Origin: SVQP01 sp045606685
GTDB taxonomy: Bacteria > Bacillota > Clostridia > Oscillospirales > CAG-272
Assembly (NCBI GenBank): GCA_045606685.1
Contig: JAZUSJ010000279.1
Coordinates: 1-20,931 of the forward strand
DNA: 20,931 nt
Reading direction: 5' to 3'
Under the pieces are notes generated by a model. It was given only the letters and a program-made list of their open reading frames with translations. It did no database searches and was not told where the DNA came from. Below, piece after piece: positions 1-8,207 of the stretch. The position numbers and the translations under genes were made by a program. Each line of letters starts with the position of its first letter. The stretch's first letter is position 1.

Positions 1-206
1 CTCCCGTTACGCTACGCTACGGGAGCCCTCCTTCCCCTTCGGGGACGGCTTTGCACCGCGCATCCGTTTCGTTGACTTTTCCCCTATGGGATACTTTTCA
101 TGTTATCCGTCTAATGACGCTGCTTGATACGGGCAACTTATATAAGCCGTCCCCGCAGAGGAATTATCTGCAAGCAGATTGTTCCTCGCAGCGTAGCGTA
201 GCGAGG
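1..206. repeat. Palindromic repeat block with nested inverted arms
   Basis: No gene is seen here. Positions 1-25 form a hairpin (CTCCCGT / ACGGGAG) around the 11-nt loop TACGCTACGCT. Positions 184-206 form another hairpin (CCTCGC / GCGAGG) whose loop AGCGTAGCGTA is the exact reverse complement of the first loop. Nested inside, GGGGACGGCTT at 41-51 is perfectly inverted as AAGCCGTCCCC at 144-154. A further imperfect hairpin lies at 158-187. The nesting resembles a small non-autonomous MITE-like element or REP cluster. The left end may continue outside the window. No target-site duplication can be shown. Confidence 0.5.
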
Positions 207-271
207 GGAAGGGGCCGTCCGAACACATTGGAAAAAGTTCTATATCCGTTAATAAAACCATACAGATAGAA

Positions 272-313
272 AAAAGCAGGAATTTGCTCATTATTGAACA
301 AATTCCTGCTTTT
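272..313 (-). terminator. Intrinsic terminator of the minus-strand sugar operon
   Basis: A 15-bp perfect stem pairs AAAAGCAGGAATTTG (272-286) with CAAATTCCTGCTTTT (299-313) around a 12-nt loop. Read on the minus strand the hairpin runs into a U-tract, from the A-run at 270-275. It lies 34 bp downstream of the stop codon of the PHP gene, the last gene of the operon. Its A- and T-rich flanks could also let it act on plus-strand transcripts. Confidence 0.85.
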
Positions 314-346
314 ATCGCTAATTATTCAGCCCCATCTGGCTGTTTT

Positions 347-1180
347 TTATCTCATCAAATTCTCAAAATATGCAAATGGTACACAAAGCGTTCCCTTTCC
401 CACACCGACCTTGATATCCGGCTTATTGGTACCGTGATAATCGCTGCCGCCGCTTTTGCGAAGTCCATACTCGTCCGCCAGCGCACGCGCCAGCGCGGTA
501 GTCGCCTCGTCAAAGGTAGAATAGTCGGTTTCCATGCCGACAAGCCCCGCGTCGCGTGCCTCGGGCAAAAAGATACGCAGCTGTGCTTCATCCAGGCTCA
601 GAAACGGATGCGCTAAGATCGGGATCGCACCAAACTCCCGCAGCTTACAGATCACGTCAAACGCGTCAAGCTTCCGTGGCTCATGATAATACCCGCCCTT
701 TTTGGAAAGCAGCGTGGCAAAGGCCGCCTTGATGCTTTCCACGTAACCGCTGCGCAAAAGCTCTGCCGCGATCAGCGCGCGGTTGACCACGCCGTCGGGC
801 GTTGCGCCCTTGATTTTCTCGTACGAGATCTCATATCCTGCAGCGCAGAGATTGTTGCAAAGATCAACGTTGCTCTGCTCTTTTCTCTCAAGATACGCTG
901 CCACGTAATCCTCCATGGCATCCAGATGCGCAAGCGTTTTGAAAAGCCCCACGATATGCAGCTCGTTGCCAAGATAATCCGAGGAGACCTCAATGCCCGG
1001 CACTGCGATCACGTCGCTGTCCTTGGCTGCCTTCAAAAAATGCGGAATCCCCGAAACGGTATTGTGGTCGGTCAGCGCGATGGCGCCAAGGCCCTCCCCT
1101 TCTGCAAGCCTGATCAGCTCGTCGGGTGTGGACGTACCGTCCGAATAAATGGAATGTGTATGCAGATCACAAAGCTTCAT
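347..1180 (-). CDS. PHP-domain metal-dependent phosphoesterase
   Basis: This 277-residue protein is a complete PHP phosphoesterase of the YciV/RNase AM type, close to the family's usual length. Visible metal-ligand motifs are HTH at 7-9, SDG near 13-15, TDH at 37-39, the Glu of PGIEVSS (E64), H75, AHP with H191, and GSDYH with D247 and H249. Known relatives remove phosphate from nucleotides or short RNAs, or act on small phosphoesters; the substrate here is unknown. There is no signal peptide, so it should be cytoplasmic. Its start codon overlaps the stop of the upstream transporter gene by 4 nt (ATGA at 1177-1180), which implies translational coupling and possibly hydrolysis of something that transporter imports. 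It is the last gene before the terminator. The family call is firm; the substrate is not known. Confidence 0.88.
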   Translation of the reverse strand: MKLCDLHTHSIYSDGTSTPDELIRLAEGEGLGAIALTDHNTVSGIPHFLKAAKDSDVIAVPGIEVSSDYLGNELHIVGLFKTLAHLDAMEDYVAAYLERKEQSNVDLCNNLCAAGYEISYEKIKGATPDGVVNRALIAAELLRSGYVESIKAAFATLLSKKGGYYHEPRKLDAFDVICKLREFGAIPILAHPFLSLDEAQLRIFLPEARDAGLVGMETDYSTFDEATTALARALADEYGLRKSGGSDYHGTNKPDIKVGVGKGTLCVPFAYFENLMR

Positions 1181-2418
1181 GCTGACTCCTTTACTTTCTT
1201 TTTGCGCAAAATTCGCTCAATCAGATAAGCTGCCATGCATGCAGCCACCACGGCTGCACATGCAACCAAGAACACATAAAACATGGCATCCCAGCCGTAA
1301 TTCTGTGCAATCAGCGCAAGGCCGTACTGCGAAAACGTGCTGCCCACATAGCAGCAACCGTTCAGAATACCCGCAATCAGGCCTGAATTGCCACGGTCGC
1401 GCAGCTCCAGCGGCATCATACTGTTGACGATGTTGTTCGCACCGCTCATCAAAAGCGCAAGCAGCGCAAATGCAATCAGTACCAAATACCAATAAGGCGT
1501 TGCAAACAGTCCCGTTACCGCAGCCACCAAGATGGCTGACAGGACGAACACCAGACTCATCAAAAGCGTGTGGCGTTTAATCTTTTTATGTAAAGCAACC
1601 ACAAGAGCGGTGCCAAACAAGCCAAGCACGGGCAAAAGCAGCGTGACAAAAATGGAAAGGCTGGGTGCGAGCGTATATTTCTCATACAAAATGGTAGGAA
1701 CCCAGGAGAAAAGTCCGTCCTTGACCAAATTGATAATCACCGCCACCGCGCCAAATAAAGCCAGTGTGGGAACAAGTCCGCCACGGAATTTGCCCGTTTT
1801 GGTCCGTACTTGTTGGTCGTTCTGCGACTTGGGCTCTTGTACCTGCAGCTCACCGCTTGTCATACGGTCATAGCAAGTAATCCACAGCACGCTTGCAACA
1901 CCCATGCAGATCGAGCTGATCAGGAAGGAATAGCGGAATCCGTTCCAAATGGCAAACAAGGAGCTAAGCCCATACGAAAGCAGCGTACCCGCGCCCGAGG
2001 TAGTACTCATAGCGATAATGGCCTTGCCGATGCTCTCCTTTGCAATATGCGAGGAAAGCGCACGCATCATGCCCGCCCAAAGTACCGATTGCACAATGCC
2101 GTTGATCAGCCAAAGATACTTGATATATGCAAACGGAATGCCCAAAAACACCGACAGATTGATCACGGCAGAGATCATGACGGCAATGCTTAACACGTAT
2201 TTGATATTGTAGTATTTACATAGAATGCCATTGATGATCTGCCCCGCGCCATACGCAAAAAAGAAGAATGTGGTGGCAAGCGCGACCTGATCCTGCGGCT
2301 GACCGTAGTAAAGCGAAAGCGGCAAAAGATTTGTATTGTAGCTATATCTGCCCAGATATGCGCTGACATACAACACCCAGCACATGACGATCAGCAACTG
2401 ATCCTGTTTACGTTTCAT
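1177..2418 (-). CDS. MFS transporter, organophosphate-antiporter-like
   Basis: This 413-residue hydrophobic protein has about 12 predicted membrane segments and a charged central cytoplasmic loop near residues 195-215, the usual MFS plan. The N-terminal part resembles the OPA family (GlpT/UhpT): LGRYSYN at 22-28, FAYGAGQIINGIL near 54-66, and NGIVQSVLWAGMMR at 106-119, which corresponds to the family's NGxxQgxxWp signature. OPA members exchange phosphate for glycerol-3-phosphate or hexose phosphates. The match is partial, so a phosphorylated substrate is inferred, not shown. The gene sits 9 nt after the small membrane protein and overlaps the PHP phosphoesterase by 4 nt. A phospho-substrate would make sense of that pairing. 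Confidence 0.8.
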   Translation of the reverse strand: MKRKQDQLLIVMCWVLYVSAYLGRYSYNTNLLPLSLYYGQPQDQVALATTFFFFAYGAGQIINGILCKYYNIKYVLSIAVMISAVINLSVFLGIPFAYIKYLWLINGIVQSVLWAGMMRALSSHIAKESIGKAIIAMSTTSGAGTLLSYGLSSLFAIWNGFRYSFLISSICMGVASVLWITCYDRMTSGELQVQEPKSQNDQQVRTKTGKFRGGLVPTLALFGAVAVIINLVKDGLFSWVPTILYEKYTLAPSLSIFVTLLLPVLGLFGTALVVALHKKIKRHTLLMSLVFVLSAILVAAVTGLFATPYWYLVLIAFALLALLMSGANNIVNSMMPLELRDRGNSGLIAGILNGCCYVGSTFSQYGLALIAQNYGWDAMFYVFLVACAAVVAACMAAYLIERILRKKKVKESA

Positions 2419-2427
2419 AAAATGCCT

Positions 2428-2757
2428 TTAGAAAATTCCTTTGTTATATTTGATCATGCCCCCAAAGCTGAGTACAAGACCTACGATGATGGACACAAGC
2501 AAAATGGCTGTCGCAATCCAGACAAGCACTTCGGCCTCGGTGGCATGATGGATCATCATCAGCACGGAGAACACAATCGTTCCCATCCCCACGATCAGCG
2601 TGCCACCGCCCACCATGCGTCCAAACGGAAGTCTGTCCTCCTCTTTGACGCGGTGACGGTGGTAGGAATGCAGCGAATTGATATTCCCCGTCATGTTGAT
2701 CACGCCCATGACTGCGATCAGAAGCCCTAAAAGTAAAATTGGAATTTGTGCGATCAT
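2428..2757 (-). CDS. Small three-helix membrane protein, function unknown
   Basis: This 109-residue protein has three likely membrane helices at about residues 4-22, 48-70 and 76-100. Between the first two is a short polar segment with the His- and Arg-rich stretch HSYHRHRVKEEDR. It recalls small DUF3784-like membrane proteins common in Clostridia, but I would not assign the family on this alone. It begins 3 nt after the GH43 stop and ends 9 nt before the next transporter start, so it is clearly part of the operon. An accessory role beside the two permeases is possible. No catalytic motif is visible. Confidence 0.7.
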   Translation of the reverse strand: MIAQIPILLLGLLIAVMGVINMTGNINSLHSYHRHRVKEEDRLPFGRMVGGGTLIVGMGTIVFSVLMMIHHATEAEVLVWIATAILLVSIIVGLVLSFGGMIKYNKGIF

Positions 2758-2760
2758 GTC

Positions 2761-4029
2761 TTAATTCTCCTTTGAAAAAGCAAATTCCTGCACGCTTGCA
2801 GTTTCAAATTTACCGTACCATGCAAGCGTCAGCGTGTGCTTGCCGGTGATCGCAGGGATCTTGACCGTTGTTTGCACGCTCTCCTCACTTGCGGGCAGCT
2901 TAAAATCCGCATGATAATCTCCGTCCACGTACAGCTCCACGCGGCAATTTGCATCCGATCTCATGCGGATGGTAAAGGTATCCTCCCCGTCAAACTCCAG
3001 ATATCGGTAGATTGCGCGATCTCCGTTGGCTACCTGATCAAGGATCAGCTCATATGCGCCCTCGGGATCGCCGGCAATACGCACGCGCCCCTGCAGCTCA
3101 CAGGCAAAGCTTGCGTGCATCTTTTCCGTGGCCCTGATCGCACCGCCAACACCCGAACTGGTCTGCTTGACCTCGCGGATCTTGCCGTCCTCGTCAAGGT
3201 AAATGGGCTCGATACACACGTGGCGCGAATAATCCGATCCGTACGTGGAACGGTGGTAGAACACGTACCATTGGCCGTTGAACTGCTCCATGGAGCCGTG
3301 GTTATTCCACACACCGGGATCGCAACCAAAGTTATCAATGATCACACCGCCGTACTCAAAGCCGTGCATGGGATGATCGGAAACTGCATAACCAAGGCAG
3401 GAAGGCCTGCCGTCGGGTGTATCGGGTTTCCCGTGGCGATGCGTGTCCGCAAACAGGTAGTAGTATTTTCCATTGATCTTTTTGACCGAGCTGCCCTCGT
3501 GGAATTCGTGCTCCTGTACGGTCAGGGGCGTGCAGATGGTATCCTGCTCGATCTCAACCATATTTTCCTTGAGCTTTGCTGCATGGCACCATGTCAGCTG
3601 TCCCCAATAAAGGTAAGCCTGACCGTCATCGTCGATCAGCACGGCAGGATCAATGCCCCACACGCCCTCAATTTGACCAACATCCACAAAAGGCCCTGTG
3701 GGAGATTGGGATTTTGCCACGCCGCAGCGACCGTCCGGCACGCAGTAATAGAGATAGTACCAGCCGTCACGGTAGGCGCAATCGGGCGCATACAGCGCAC
3801 CGCAATCCTTAGCCCAGGTGGAATCCTCAAGCGAAAACACCACGCCGTGATCAACCCAGTGAATCAGATCATCCGAGGAATACACGTGGTGTACGGGGCT
3901 GCAAAAGCACATTTGCCCCTTGATATCAAACGAGCCGTACAGATAGATGCGGCCATCATTCCAAACGTGTGCCTCCACGTCAGGAATGAAGATATGTTCA
4001 GGTAATATCGGATTGTGTGCAAAACTCAT
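2761..4029 (-). CDS. Glycoside hydrolase family 43, cytoplasmic
   Basis: This 422-residue protein has the GH43 five-bladed beta-propeller plan. The three expected acidic residues are visible: the general base D17 in FIPDVEAHVW, the pKa-modulating D127 in VWGIDPAVL, and the general acid E178 in HEFHEGSSV. NHGSMEQF near 243-250 and WYVFYHR near 254-260 are also typical. After about residue 295 comes a beta-rich tail of about 125 residues that looks like a CBM6-type or other beta-sandwich module. GH43 enzymes are mainly xylosidases, arabinofuranosidases and galactosidases; specificity cannot be read here. With no signal peptide, it should act on imported oligosaccharides. Its start overlaps the upstream permease stop by 4 nt (4026-4029). 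Confidence 0.9.
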   Translation of the reverse strand: MSFAHNPILPEHIFIPDVEAHVWNDGRIYLYGSFDIKGQMCFCSPVHHVYSSDDLIHWVDHGVVFSLEDSTWAKDCGALYAPDCAYRDGWYYLYYCVPDGRCGVAKSQSPTGPFVDVGQIEGVWGIDPAVLIDDDGQAYLYWGQLTWCHAAKLKENMVEIEQDTICTPLTVQEHEFHEGSSVKKINGKYYYLFADTHRHGKPDTPDGRPSCLGYAVSDHPMHGFEYGGVIIDNFGCDPGVWNNHGSMEQFNGQWYVFYHRSTYGSDYSRHVCIEPIYLDEDGKIREVKQTSSGVGGAIRATEKMHASFACELQGRVRIAGDPEGAYELILDQVANGDRAIYRYLEFDGEDTFTIRMRSDANCRVELYVDGDYHADFKLPASEESVQTTVKIPAITGKHTLTLAWYGKFETASVQEFAFSKEN

Positions 4030-5276
4030 GATTGGTTCTCCTTGAGTTTTTTCTTATCTTGCTTACGGAAATGCGCGTATACGAATATGGCGCAGAGCGG
4101 GAACAGCGTACCGATCAGAATGCCCATGCGCATGCCAAGCTGCTCGGGCGCAAGACCCAGCGTGCTTGCAAAATTGCTGACTGAAGGATTGAGAATGGCA
4201 AAGTCGGTAATCATACCCACCAGCTGAGGGCCGACCGACGCGCCCATGTCACCGCCTGCGGCCATGAGTGCAAAGATCAGCACGCCGCCCGTGGGAAAGC
4301 GATCGGATGCCACCAAAAGACTGCCCGGCCACATCATGGACACGCAAAAGCCGGTAAAGGCACAGCCCAAAAGGCCGACTACGGCAAAGGGAGAGAGCGC
4401 AGCGATCAGATAGCAGGCTGTCGCCCCAAAAGCTCCCAACAAAATCGCGCGGGACGGATATTTGCCGATCTTGGAAAACAGGGTTCGCCCCATCCCCATT
4501 GCAACGGCAAACAGCGCAACGCCAAGCAGGTCACCAAGCACCTTGGGAAGTCCCAGCGCTTGCTCGAGATACCCCGACGCCCATTGCGCCATGGTGCATT
4601 CGGCAGCACCGCCCAGAAAAATGGCCATAAAGCAAAGCCAGACCGTTTTATCCTTGAGAAATCTGACCGCGCCCGAGGTCTTTTCGGGCGTTTGCATTTG
4701 CGGAATGGCCGCACCTGCGAACAGAATGGAGGCTGTAATGGGCACAAGCGTAAACAAAAGCGTCAGCCATTGCCAATGCTCGCTGCCCACAAGCAGCAGA
4801 AACGCGGTGGCAACCACCACCATGCCCACGACGCCCCAGGCATACACCGAGTGCAGCTTGCTCATTTCGTGGTCGGGGTTTTCTGCAGGGATGGCCGCGA
4901 TGACCGGGCTGATCAGCACCTCGCAAAGCCCGCATGCCGCACAGGAGACCACCGTGCCAAGCACCAGGCCGAGATACACGGCGTTCGGGAACAGCACAGG
5001 CGCTGCCGCTGTCAGCACAAGGCCGACGATCGCGATCACGGGCGTCAGACGTACGGTCAGCGGAATGTTGAATTTATGGGAAAAGAATGAAAAGATCAAA
5101 TCCACGGTCAGCTGGGTGAAGAAATTGATCAGCACCAGCGTGCCAAGCAGCGAGTACGAGATGCCGTACATCTCATGGAAGGTCAGAAACAAAAGCGGCG
5201 GCAGGTTGCCGATCACACTCATGGTCACGTTGACGCTGTAGCAGGCCGCAACCGTGCGGCGGTAGGATTTTTGCAT
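4026..5276 (-). CDS. MFS sugar permease, first gene of the GH43 operon
   Basis: This 416-residue protein has about 12 hydrophobic segments and the general look of MFS sugar permeases of the fucose-permease (FHS) type, but no motif gives the substrate. The start at 5276 was chosen over the in-frame ATG at 5363. AAAGGAAG lies about 8 nt upstream of 5276, and a strong promoter (-10 at 5314-5319) falls inside the longer reading. The stop overlaps the GH43 start by 4 nt, so the pair is probably co-translated. Import followed by cytoplasmic GH43 cleavage is the simplest model. No transcription factor is encoded beside the operon. Confidence 0.85.
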   Translation of the reverse strand: MQKSYRRTVAACYSVNVTMSVIGNLPPLLFLTFHEMYGISYSLLGTLVLINFFTQLTVDLIFSFFSHKFNIPLTVRLTPVIAIVGLVLTAAAPVLFPNAVYLGLVLGTVVSCAACGLCEVLISPVIAAIPAENPDHEMSKLHSVYAWGVVGMVVVATAFLLLVGSEHWQWLTLLFTLVPITASILFAGAAIPQMQTPEKTSGAVRFLKDKTVWLCFMAIFLGGAAECTMAQWASGYLEQALGLPKVLGDLLGVALFAVAMGMGRTLFSKIGKYPSRAILLGAFGATACYLIAALSPFAVVGLLGCAFTGFCVSMMWPGSLLVASDRFPTGGVLIFALMAAGGDMGASVGPQLVGMITDFAILNPSVSNFASTLGLAPEQLGMRMGILIGTLFPLCAIFVYAHFRKQDKKKLKENQS

Positions 5277-5313
5277 GATAGAGTCTTCCTTTCGGGTCAA
5301 TACAATCGAGAAA

Positions 5314-5342
5314 ATTATAACATAATTGCGCGGGCGCGTCAA
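5314..5342 (-). promoter_or_regulatory. Promoter of the MFS-GH43-PHP operon
   Basis: On the minus strand a -35 box TTGACG (5337-5342) and a perfect -10 box TATAAT (5314-5319) are separated by exactly 17 bp. The predicted start of transcription is near 5307, about 30 nt before the ATG at 5276. This near-consensus sigma-A promoter supports the shorter start of the first permease. No clear operator palindrome or cre-like site is visible around it. Confidence 0.8.
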
Positions 5343-5394
5343 TGGAACAAGGTAAAAAGTCAAACAAAGATAATCTTTCGCAAAAGCCCGGCAA

Positions 5395-5526
5395 TCATGA
5401 TTCGGTTATCTTCTGCACCGTAACGGTCACGGTGCCGTTTTCCCAATCGTGCATGGTAAAGGTTGGCGTTTGGTTACCAAAGAAGTAGAAAAGTACCTCG
5501 TCTAAAGCGGGCTCTCCATTATTCGC
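5395..5526 (-). pseudogene. Start-less 43-codon coding fragment
   Basis: On the minus strand a frame stays open for 43 codons from a TGA at 5527-5529 to a TGA at 5395-5397. It has no usable start codon at its beginning. The translation looks protein-like: it includes LFYFFGNQTPTFTMHDW followed by ENGTVTVTVQK, an alternating beta-strand pattern typical of a C-terminal end. It begins directly after the lipoprotein stop in another frame. It may be the tail of a deleted gene, or a former C-terminal extension of the lipoprotein lost by frameshift. No family is recognised. Confidence 0.4.
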
Positions 5527-6367
5527 TCACCACAAGTTCAGAAAGAATCGCTTCCATGTGCTTGCCCAGAGGATAGCCCCAACTCTTATAGAATGGATCG
5601 GCTAAGTCATTAGTAAGGTGAAGGCTCGTGTTTACATAGGAACTCCGCTCCATATAAAATTTTCCTTTCTCATCTGTCAAAAGCTGTCCTACCCAAACCA
5701 GCCCTTCGCATTCAGCAAAGGATATCTTAACATAGATCGGTTTCTCTTCCCAAAGAATCGAATCGAGTTCATAACTATCCGGATACAATTCTTGTTCACG
5801 GTAATTTTCCTCTGTGGTCATTGTAGTCGGACGCTTTGCGACAGCCATAATTTCAGCAATCGCCTTTTCGGAATTGATAGTCAATATCGAATCGGAAAAC
5901 ATATGCTCTGCGTAGCGGTAGTAGCGTTCCGGGTTCTCTTCTACATCAATTGATACCGGATTCAAAGCAAAAAGGTCATTATAAGTACATAACTCAATTT
6001 TGGATGGAGTAAAATCCTTGATTGGCTGAATATCGCAGTCTTTCTCTCTGAGAACGCCCATCCATCGGTTTTCTCCAAACCAAAAAATCGTTTTGTAACA
6101 CACCATAAACGACAAATCCTCTGCGCCCTTGATCGCCGAATATTCCAAGCGTCTGATTTTTCTACCTGCATCCACAAACTCATAACATTCGGTATATCGG
6201 ATGTTGGGATCGAAGACCGTGTAATTCTCGAAGCAATCATTATTCGTTAGCGTTTTGGGATATTCAAAATCATATGGCGAAGAGTTGCGAGAGCAACCGC
6301 TCATGGTTGCACACAGTAAACAAAAGCAAATAAATGTAAAAAATAAGCGTTTTTTTAATCTTTTCAT
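5519..6367 (-). CDS. Lipoprotein, function unknown
   Basis: This 282-residue protein starts with a lysine/arginine-rich n-region (MKRLKKR), a hydrophobic stretch and the lipobox-like TMSGC. Lipidation would be at C25, placing the protein on the outer face of the membrane. AGGAGG lies 7 nt upstream of the start. The mature part is rich in aromatic and acidic residues, with no recognised catalytic motif. The gene is visibly more AT-rich than the neighbouring operons, which may mean recent acquisition or relaxed selection. It lies 82 bp downstream of the hydrolase gene on the same strand and could be read through from it. No promoter of its own was found. Confidence 0.75.
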   Translation of the reverse strand: MKRLKKRLFFTFICFCLLCATMSGCSRNSSPYDFEYPKTLTNNDCFENYTVFDPNIRYTECYEFVDAGRKIRRLEYSAIKGAEDLSFMVCYKTIFWFGENRWMGVLREKDCDIQPIKDFTPSKIELCTYNDLFALNPVSIDVEENPERYYRYAEHMFSDSILTINSEKAIAEIMAVAKRPTTMTTEENYREQELYPDSYELDSILWEEKPIYVKISFAECEGLVWVGQLLTDEKGKFYMERSSYVNTSLHLTNDLADPFYKSWGYPLGKHMEAILSELVVSE

Positions 6368-6449
6368 AACAAACCTCCTCGATTTTTGCCTTCATCTATC
6401 AAGACACCTTTTTTCGAAAAAAGTTTCGTTTTTATGAAATTTTCTAAAA

Positions 6450-7412
6450 TTATTTATCCAACGCCTCAAACACCTTTGCCCAGACCTCTGTGTCCTGCGC
6501 GGTCATGCGGTGCCAGTCGCAAGATGCTACAAACGCGTCCTTCTGCTCGACGGTCACAAGCTGCCCTTTCTTGCGCTTTTTCTGCAGCTCGGCAAAGAAG
6601 GCGTCCTTATACCGAACGGCATCGGCAGTATAGTTGGGGTTATGCCCTTTTCCCTGCACCAGCATGATCTCCACATTCTCACAATCGGCAAGCCCCGCTG
6701 CAAGCGCGTCGTAGTGCGGCGTTTTCTTGCAAAGCGTGTCGTTATCCGAATAGATCAGCAGAGCCTTTGCACCGCTCTTGCGCAGCGACTCAACTGCGTT
6801 GAAGTCCACGTAATCGGGGTTATGCGCGCGCTCCAGCTGCATGACAGGCTTGCGAACGCCTTTCATAATACCACCGAAATACGATTCGATCAATAGCTCG
6901 ACCGACACAAAGCCCGAGAACACGACCACGTGCGAGATCTCCTTGTGAATGGCCGAGATATTGAGCGTGGAAAATCCGCCCCAGCTGTGGCCGACGACCG
7001 AGAAATCATAGCCCGCAAAGCGAGGATCGGCCTTGATGGCCTTGAAGCAATCGTCCAGATCATGCAAGGACTGTGCCATCCCATTGGTATTCTCTCCGCC
7101 CGATTCCATACAGCCGGTATGGTCGTAGGCAAGCACCGGATAACCGTGCTTGCAAAGCATTTCGATCTCCTTGGTATAGGCCTGGTGTCCCGCGCCCATG
7201 CCGTGATCAAACACGATCAAACGACCGGGAATGGGATCTTCATAGCTGTACAGATATCCCTTGAGAGTATGCCCCAGCGACGAGGCAAACTCATATGGCT
7301 CGGCACGCAAGCCCTCAAAATCCGCGGCGGTAAAATACTTGACGTCGCCCGTGGCATCGCAGCGGCCGTAGGCACTTTTTTTGTACTGTTCAACGATCAT
7401 TTTGGTCAGCAT
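6450..7412 (-). CDS. Alpha/beta hydrolase, serine type
   Basis: This 320-residue protein has the alpha/beta-hydrolase order of motifs: an oxyanion-hole strand FDHGMGAG near 68-75, nucleophile elbow GHSWGG with S143, an acid in YSDNDTL (D223 or D225), and H257 in GKGHNPN. This makes a full Ser-Asp-His triad. There is no signal peptide. Such enzymes include esterases, acyl-peptide hydrolases and lipases; the substrate cannot be read. GAGGT stands about 7 nt before the ATG at 7412. The start overlaps the end of the GNAT gene by 23 nt, so the two are one transcript. The last roughly 55 residues form an extra helical, lysine-rich tail beyond the core fold. Confidence 0.85.
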   Translation of the reverse strand: MLTKMIVEQYKKSAYGRCDATGDVKYFTAADFEGLRAEPYEFASSLGHTLKGYLYSYEDPIPGRLIVFDHGMGAGHQAYTKEIEMLCKHGYPVLAYDHTGCMESGGENTNGMAQSLHDLDDCFKAIKADPRFAGYDFSVVGHSWGGFSTLNISAIHKEISHVVVFSGFVSVELLIESYFGGIMKGVRKPVMQLERAHNPDYVDFNAVESLRKSGAKALLIYSDNDTLCKKTPHYDALAAGLADCENVEIMLVQGKGHNPNYTADAVRYKDAFFAELQKKRKKGQLVTVEQKDAFVASCDWHRMTAQDTEVWAKVFEALDK

Positions 7413-8169
7413 CGTAACACCTCTTCATCATTTCGATTTTTTCATACATGGGATGGATCTGCGCATGTCCGTCGTAGTACCAGCCCACGCATCTGCCATT
7501 GTCTGTAAAAAGCAGCGCGTTTTTTTCGGGCGCACTCAAAAGAGCCTGCTCCAGTGATGGCATGCCATCAAAGCCAAAAGGCAATCCCCTTTGCAAAAGT
7601 GCGAACTTGAGCAAGAGATCGATCTCATGCCGCCACTCGAAGGTTGCGGGCTTGACACTCAGTGCGCTCGCGGGCTGATAATACGCATCACAAAACGACT
7701 CGAAATCATCGGGGCTGTCGCCGAGCGGCATATAGGAGGGGCCGTAATCAGCCCCCTTTACAATGGGGCGCATGCCGTATTTTTCGTACATGCGTGCAGC
7801 TTTGGGCGCGGAGGTACAAAACAGTGCAAGCGGCTTGTCCTGGCGCGCTTGCAAGTCGGCATACCACTCTTCCAGAAGCCGCGTGCCGATCCCCTGTCCG
7901 CGGTATTCCTCCAAGGTCAGGAAATTGCCGAAGTTGCCGATCGCACCCTCGTGCTTACCCCAACCGTTCCAGAGTCGGCTGACGCATTTTCCTGCATCAA
8001 GCGCGACGAAATAGGTATCGGTGCATTCTCCAGCAAGTGTCCCCGCCACGCGCAAGCGCATGACCTCGGCATAGGATTTCCCCGGGGATTCGCCAGATAG
8101 CATGCAGGCAAGCGCCTTTCCTCCCTCGGTCATGCCCTCTTCGGGGCGGTAAACGTGATATGTGAGCAT
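7390..8169 (-). CDS. GNAT-family N-acetyltransferase
   Basis: This 259-residue protein contains a GNAT fold in its first 150 or so residues. The acetyl-CoA pyrophosphate loop RGQGIGT is at 90-96, preceded by the beta-4 strand GNFLTLEEY, and MYEKYGMRP follows as the usual last helix-strand. The C-terminal 100 residues are an additional domain without a clear family, containing GWYYDGHAQIHP near the end. The acceptor substrate is unknown. AGGAAG lies before the ATG at 8169. The stop lies inside the start of the alpha/beta hydrolase gene (23-nt overlap), so the two proteins are probably made together, perhaps to acylate and deacylate related compounds (inference). Confidence 0.8.
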   Translation of the reverse strand: MLTYHVYRPEEGMTEGGKALACMLSGESPGKSYAEVMRLRVAGTLAGECTDTYFVALDAGKCVSRLWNGWGKHEGAIGNFGNFLTLEEYRGQGIGTRLLEEWYADLQARQDKPLALFCTSAPKAARMYEKYGMRPIVKGADYGPSYMPLGDSPDDFESFCDAYYQPASALSVKPATFEWRHEIDLLLKFALLQRGLPFGFDGMPSLEQALLSAPEKNALLFTDNGRCVGWYYDGHAQIHPMYEKIEMMKRCYDADQNDR

Positions 8170-8207
8170 GGCATCTTCCTTTCGGGAAATTTTACTGTTA
8201 TTTTTTC

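Noticed and set aside
2836..4005. Plus-strand open frame of 389 codons antisense to GH43
   Set aside because: No ribosome binding site or recognisable protein; the GH43 frame carries all catalytic residues.
6408..6423. Palindrome CTTTTTT-CG-AAAAAAG after the hydrolase gene
   Set aside because: It has only A-T pairs apart from one G-C pair and would make a weak hairpin, so a terminator cannot be supported.
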